A stretch of DNA of 64,000 nucleotides, from NCBI GenBank assembly GCA_017467805.1, contig JAFUKJ010000030.1, positions 1 to 64,000 of the forward strand, read 5' to 3'. The translations under genes were made by a program, and so were the position numbers. Below the pieces are notes generated by a model. That model worked only from the letters and a program-made list of their open reading frames with translations. It did no database searches and had not been told where the DNA came from. This document shows, piece by piece, positions 61,572 through 64,000 of the stretch; within the stretch, counting starts at the first letter, position 1; every line of letters begins with the position of its first letter. The DNA is from Lachnospiraceae bacterium (lineage in GTDB: Bacteria; Bacillota; Clostridia; Lachnospirales; Lachnospiraceae).

Positions 61572-62591
61572 TTATTTGTCTAATATCGGATAGGTTGCCA
61601 CTGTCACAAACGCAATATCCATCTGCGGATTCTTTACCCTGTCAATCAGTGATTTAACAAGGCGCTTACCAAGCTCCTCAATACGCACCTCCACTGTGAT
61701 AATATCTTTCTTGAAGAAGTCCTCTTCAATGGTATTATCAAAGCCTGTGATTACTGTGCGTCTTGCAAGGTCAGGGTCTCTTTGCACCAACACAAGAGCA
61801 GCCGCCTTTGCAATATCATCATTCTCACATATAATCGCATCAGGCATATATGGCATACGCTTGATTACCTCTTCTACCATTCCATATGAAAAATAAGTCT
61901 GGTTAGAAGGTCTGGTAAACTGCATCGCATCATCCAGTTGAATACCATGCTGATTGCAGGCATTCATATAACCTAAAAATCTTGCCTGCACCACTCGCGA
62001 GCCTTCTGCATAGCCAATAAAGCTCAGCTTGCGGCAATTCTTCTTATCAATCACATAGCTGGTAAGATGATTCATAGAGTAAAAGCTCTCTACATTATAA
62101 ACATCTCCACGCTCAATATACTCAATAGCATTAACAGGTGTATTAAAGAAGGTCATAGGCAGTCCTGCCTTTTCAATACCTTTCACGAAACGTATCGGAA
62201 AAATGCACAGGAACAAAATACCTTTAACATCAGGCCCAATTACTTTAAGTGTCTCTTCACCATCTTCATCTGCTTCATCTACAATATGCAGTTGCATACG
62301 ATAGCCCTCTTCACTAACACCAGTGCTAATACCTGCCAATGTTCTATTCCAAAATGCTGATTCCCATCGGTTAAACAACACTAGAATCGTTCCCGAATTC
62401 GTACGCTTCTTCTTCTCATGATACTCTGTAACCAAACTATCCTCAAGCTTTGCATATCCCATCTCCATGGCCTTTTGCACAACTGCGTATTTTGTCTGCG
62501 CAGATACTGCACCATCACTAAGTGCTTTTGCTACTGTATTACGGCTCAAGCCCATTTCCTTGGCAATATCCTGTATCGTTACACGCTTCAT
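61572..62591 (-). CDS. LacI-family regulator of the alpha-galactosidase gene
   Basis: 339 residues. HTH 'VTIQDIAKEMGLSRNTVAKALSDG' at 3-26, hinge 'AMEMGYAK', effector domain with 'TILVLFNRWESAFWNRTLAGISTG' and 'TVITGFDNTIEEDFF'. The effector domain is divergent from typical CcpA/LacI sequences. First gene of the LacI-GH36 operon, so autoregulation is expected; the upstream gap holds five TGCA-centred half-sites. Confidence 0.9.
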   Translation of the reverse strand: MKRVTIQDIAKEMGLSRNTVAKALSDGAVSAQTKYAVVQKAMEMGYAKLEDSLVTEYHEKKKRTNSGTILVLFNRWESAFWNRTLAGISTGVSEEGYRMQLHIVDEADEDGEETLKVIGPDVKGILFLCIFPIRFVKGIEKAGLPMTFFNTPVNAIEYIERGDVYNVESFYSMNHLTSYVIDKKNCRKLSFIGYAEGSRVVQARFLGYMNACNQHGIQLDDAMQFTRPSNQTYFSYGMVEEVIKRMPYMPDAIICENDDIAKAAALVLVQRDPDLARRTVITGFDNTIEEDFFKKDIITVEVRIEELGKRLVKSLIDRVKNPQMDIAFVTVATYPILDK

Positions 62592-62631
62592 TGTATTTCC
62601 TCCTTCTTTTGTTATTCTATTCTCATATTAC

Positions 62632-62710
62632 AAAATGCACACCTCATTTGTCAATTGGGCGTGCATTCATTTTGCAATTTTCTCTATACATTTTGTGCAT
62701 TATTGTGCAT
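62632..62710. promoter_or_regulatory. Repeated TGCA half-sites upstream of the LacI-GH36 operon
   Basis: AAAATGCAC (62632-62640), GCGTGCATT (62659-62667), TTTTGCAA (62670-62677), TTTTGTGCAT (62691-62700) and ATTGTGCAT (62702-62710) fall in 79 bases. The last two are direct repeats 11 bp apart. Likely binding region for the adjacent LacI-type regulator. Confidence 0.4.
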
Positions 62711-62724
62711 TTATGTAAACTCTA

Positions 62725-63339
62725 TTACATTTCCAAAAAGGCAAAGGGATTTTCTTCATCCGACTGTAAAAACTGCATTAATAGATATGCAGCTCTAATA
62801 GAAACCTTTTCCTCTCTGAAGATTCTTGCGACCTCTTTTCTATCAGCAAGCAGAACCTGAATAGATTCTGTCTCCTCCATTTGTTCCGTGCTAAACTTGC
62901 CAGAAGCATATCCATACACCGTAGAGCAGCTTTCATCTGTAAATCCAGCCCCCATAAAGAACGGCTTCCTCCAGGAAGGATTTCCACCCTCGTATACTTC
63001 AAATGTAAGTCCCGTTTCTTCCAGCATTTCACGGATTGCAGACTCACCAGCCTGTTCTCCTTCATCAATCAGCCCCGCTGGGAGCTCATATAAATAGTCA
63101 TCTAATGGGTATCTGTACTGGCGAATCATCACAATTTTATTCGGGTCTTCCTTCCATACAGGATAAATAACTACCCCTTCTGCACGACTATCCTTCGTTA
63201 ACAGCTTGATTTCATTCTCCTTACGTCTGGATACAAAAAAGTACTCAAATTCTCTTCCTGTATCCGTTAGCGCATCCAGTTTAAATAAATTCAAGAATCT
63301 ATTATTTGATAATTTATGAATTTTGGTATATTTTTTCAT
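62725..63339 (-). CDS. NUDIX hydrolase, ADP-ribose pyrophosphatase type
   Basis: 204 residues. A complete NUDIX box runs from G-L-I-D-E-G to R-E-M-L-E-E-T-G-L (about 107-129), within an ADP-ribose pyrophosphatase-like frame ('MIRQYRYPLDDYLYELPAGLI'). Hydrolyses ADP-ribose or related nucleoside diphosphate compounds. GGGAGA precedes the start. Stands alone, convergent with nothing, and divergent from the HD-GYP-like gene. Confidence 0.88.
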   Translation of the reverse strand: MKKYTKIHKLSNNRFLNLFKLDALTDTGREFEYFFVSRRKENEIKLLTKDSRAEGVVIYPVWKEDPNKIVMIRQYRYPLDDYLYELPAGLIDEGEQAGESAIREMLEETGLTFEVYEGGNPSWRKPFFMGAGFTDESCSTVYGYASGKFSTEQMEETESIQVLLADRKEVARIFREEKVSIRAAYLLMQFLQSDEENPFAFLEM

Positions 63340-63458
63340 TTTATTTCTCCCGTTGTTTGACTTTTGTCTTTTATAATATTATTATATATATATAGTAGTG
63401 ATTTTGTCGATTGATTTTGACTACATTCGTGTTTTATATATTTTTTGTGGAGGTCGTT

Positions 63459-64000
63459 ATGAAAAAGGTGTCTCTTGTCGAATTAGTACCCGGCATGGTA
63501 ACCGCAGAAGATGTCTTGAACTATGATATGAAAATGGTGGTGCCAAAAGGCGTAGTATTAACCGAAAACATCATATCCCGACTTGAAGCGTACTCTATCT
63601 ACTATGTTTCCATCGAGAATGAGGTGGTAGATGAATTATATAATAAGTCTATCATTTCCCCAGCAAAGGAGGATACACCGACAACAGAGTCCAGCAAGTC
63701 AAGAATCTACAACAGCGAGCAATTCGCTGTATTTTCTCGTGATTTTAACCAGTGTGCCGAACATTATAAAGACAATCTCATGAAAGCCCTTTACAAGCAT
63801 GAACCATTTCAGGCGGATGTGTTATTAACAGAAACCATGAATCTGATGAAGCAGGGCGAAACTCATGTCAGCGTTTTTGATATGCTGCTTAATATGAGAA
63901 ATATTGATGATTCCATTTATGCTCATTGTATTGATGTTGCACTCATCTCTAACATGATAGCTCGATGGCTTCATTTTTCAGAGGAAGAACAGCGTTTGGC
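63459..64000 (+). CDS. HD-GYP-like phosphodiesterase, N-terminal part (cut by window)
   Basis: The reading frame opens at an ATG with GTGGAGG seven bases upstream and stays open to the window edge (180 codons). The N-terminal 50 residues ('VELVPGMVTAEDVLNYD', 'VPKGVVLTENIISRLEAYSIYYV') are the domain typically found before HD-GYP domains, and residues 145-180 ('NIDDSIYAHCIDVALISNMIARWLHFSEEE') are the first helices of the HD domain with its first His. Probable cyclic-di-GMP phosphodiesterase. The HD and GYP motifs lie beyond the window. Confidence 0.75.
   Translation, partial: MKKVSLVELVPGMVTAEDVLNYDMKMVVPKGVVLTENIISRLEAYSIYYVSIENEVVDELYNKSIISPAKEDTPTTESSKSRIYNSEQFAVFSRDFNQCAEHYKDNLMKALYKHEPFQADVLLTETMNLMKQGETHVSVFDMLLNMRNIDDSIYAHCIDVALISNMIARWLHFSEEEQRL

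Noticed and set aside
1-64000. CRISPR array, insertion sequence, prophage or attachment site
   Set aside because: No regularly spaced repeats, transposase, integrase or phage structural genes were seen; repeats present are isolated hairpins or operators.

Overview
This is a chromosomal stretch of a Gram-positive anaerobe of the Clostridia, most likely a gut or rumen member of the Lachnospiraceae. The evidence is the gene content: crh-whiA-rapZ-murB-glk-hprK, FtsH, class III fructose bisphosphatase, two-subunit serine dehydratase, GHKL/LytTR signalling, many lipoprotein solute-binding proteins, and an intracellular acetyl-mannan pathway. Intergenic DNA is AT-rich and the starts carry strong GGAGG-type ribosome binding sites. 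I saw no tRNA, rRNA, transposase, phage gene or CRISPR array.

Layout. 1-0.5 kb: non-coding DNA with nested inverted repeats, possibly a structured RNA. 0.5-5.4 kb: class II aldolase, a GH13 neopullulanase behind a CcpA-type palindrome, a candidate short RNA, and a glycine riboswitch feeding an AGCS symporter. 5.4-9.9 kb: a signalling island on the minus strand. It holds an AgrA-like LytTR regulator, a GHKL kinase, a 20-residue peptide gene not reported by ordinary gene calling, a secreted C39-like cysteine protease and a membrane-anchored propeller protein. 10-12 kb: a lone SF2 helicase with a hydrophobic tail. 12-18 kb: a second class II aldolase and the carbon-control / envelope cluster, including Crh with Glu at position 15. 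18-26 kb: uvrC, ftsH, sdaAB/sdaAA, fbp. 26-29.3 kb: BlaI-like repressor, M56 membrane protease, ECF sigma and putative anti-sigma.

29.4-46.3 kb: a large extracellular-glycan import region on the minus strand. It has a GH43 lipoprotein, then one continuous operon (1003-residue binding protein, two permeases, NHL/Yip1 membrane protein, DUF5696-like secreted protein, two more permeases), then a second binding lipoprotein and a LamG lipoprotein. No ATPase is encoded there, so the importers probably borrow a shared MsmK/MsiK-type ATPase. A divergent ArsR-type regulator lies beside the GH43 gene. 47.5-49.7 kb: uppP and an aminotransferase. 49.9-62.6 kb: an intracellular beta-manno-oligosaccharide pathway with AGE-type 2-epimerase, GH130 mannosylglucose phosphorylase, two SGNH acetylesterases, a GH1-phosphomannose isomerase fusion and a GH36 alpha-galactosidase, controlled by one AraC and two LacI regulators. 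The window ends with a NUDIX hydrolase and the start of an HD-GYP-like protein.

The genes form a coherent carbon-acquisition economy: polysaccharide binding and trimming outside, ABC import, deacetylation, epimerization, phosphorolysis and isomerization inside, then aldolase/FBPase, all under probable CcpA-Crh-HprK control. The most novel-looking parts are the leader-like peptide locus at 6.6-9.85 kb, the dual-permease NHL/DUF5696 operon at 33.2-44.3 kb, the GH1-PMI fusion, and two non-coding regions with RNA-like structure (1-405 and 3565-3690).
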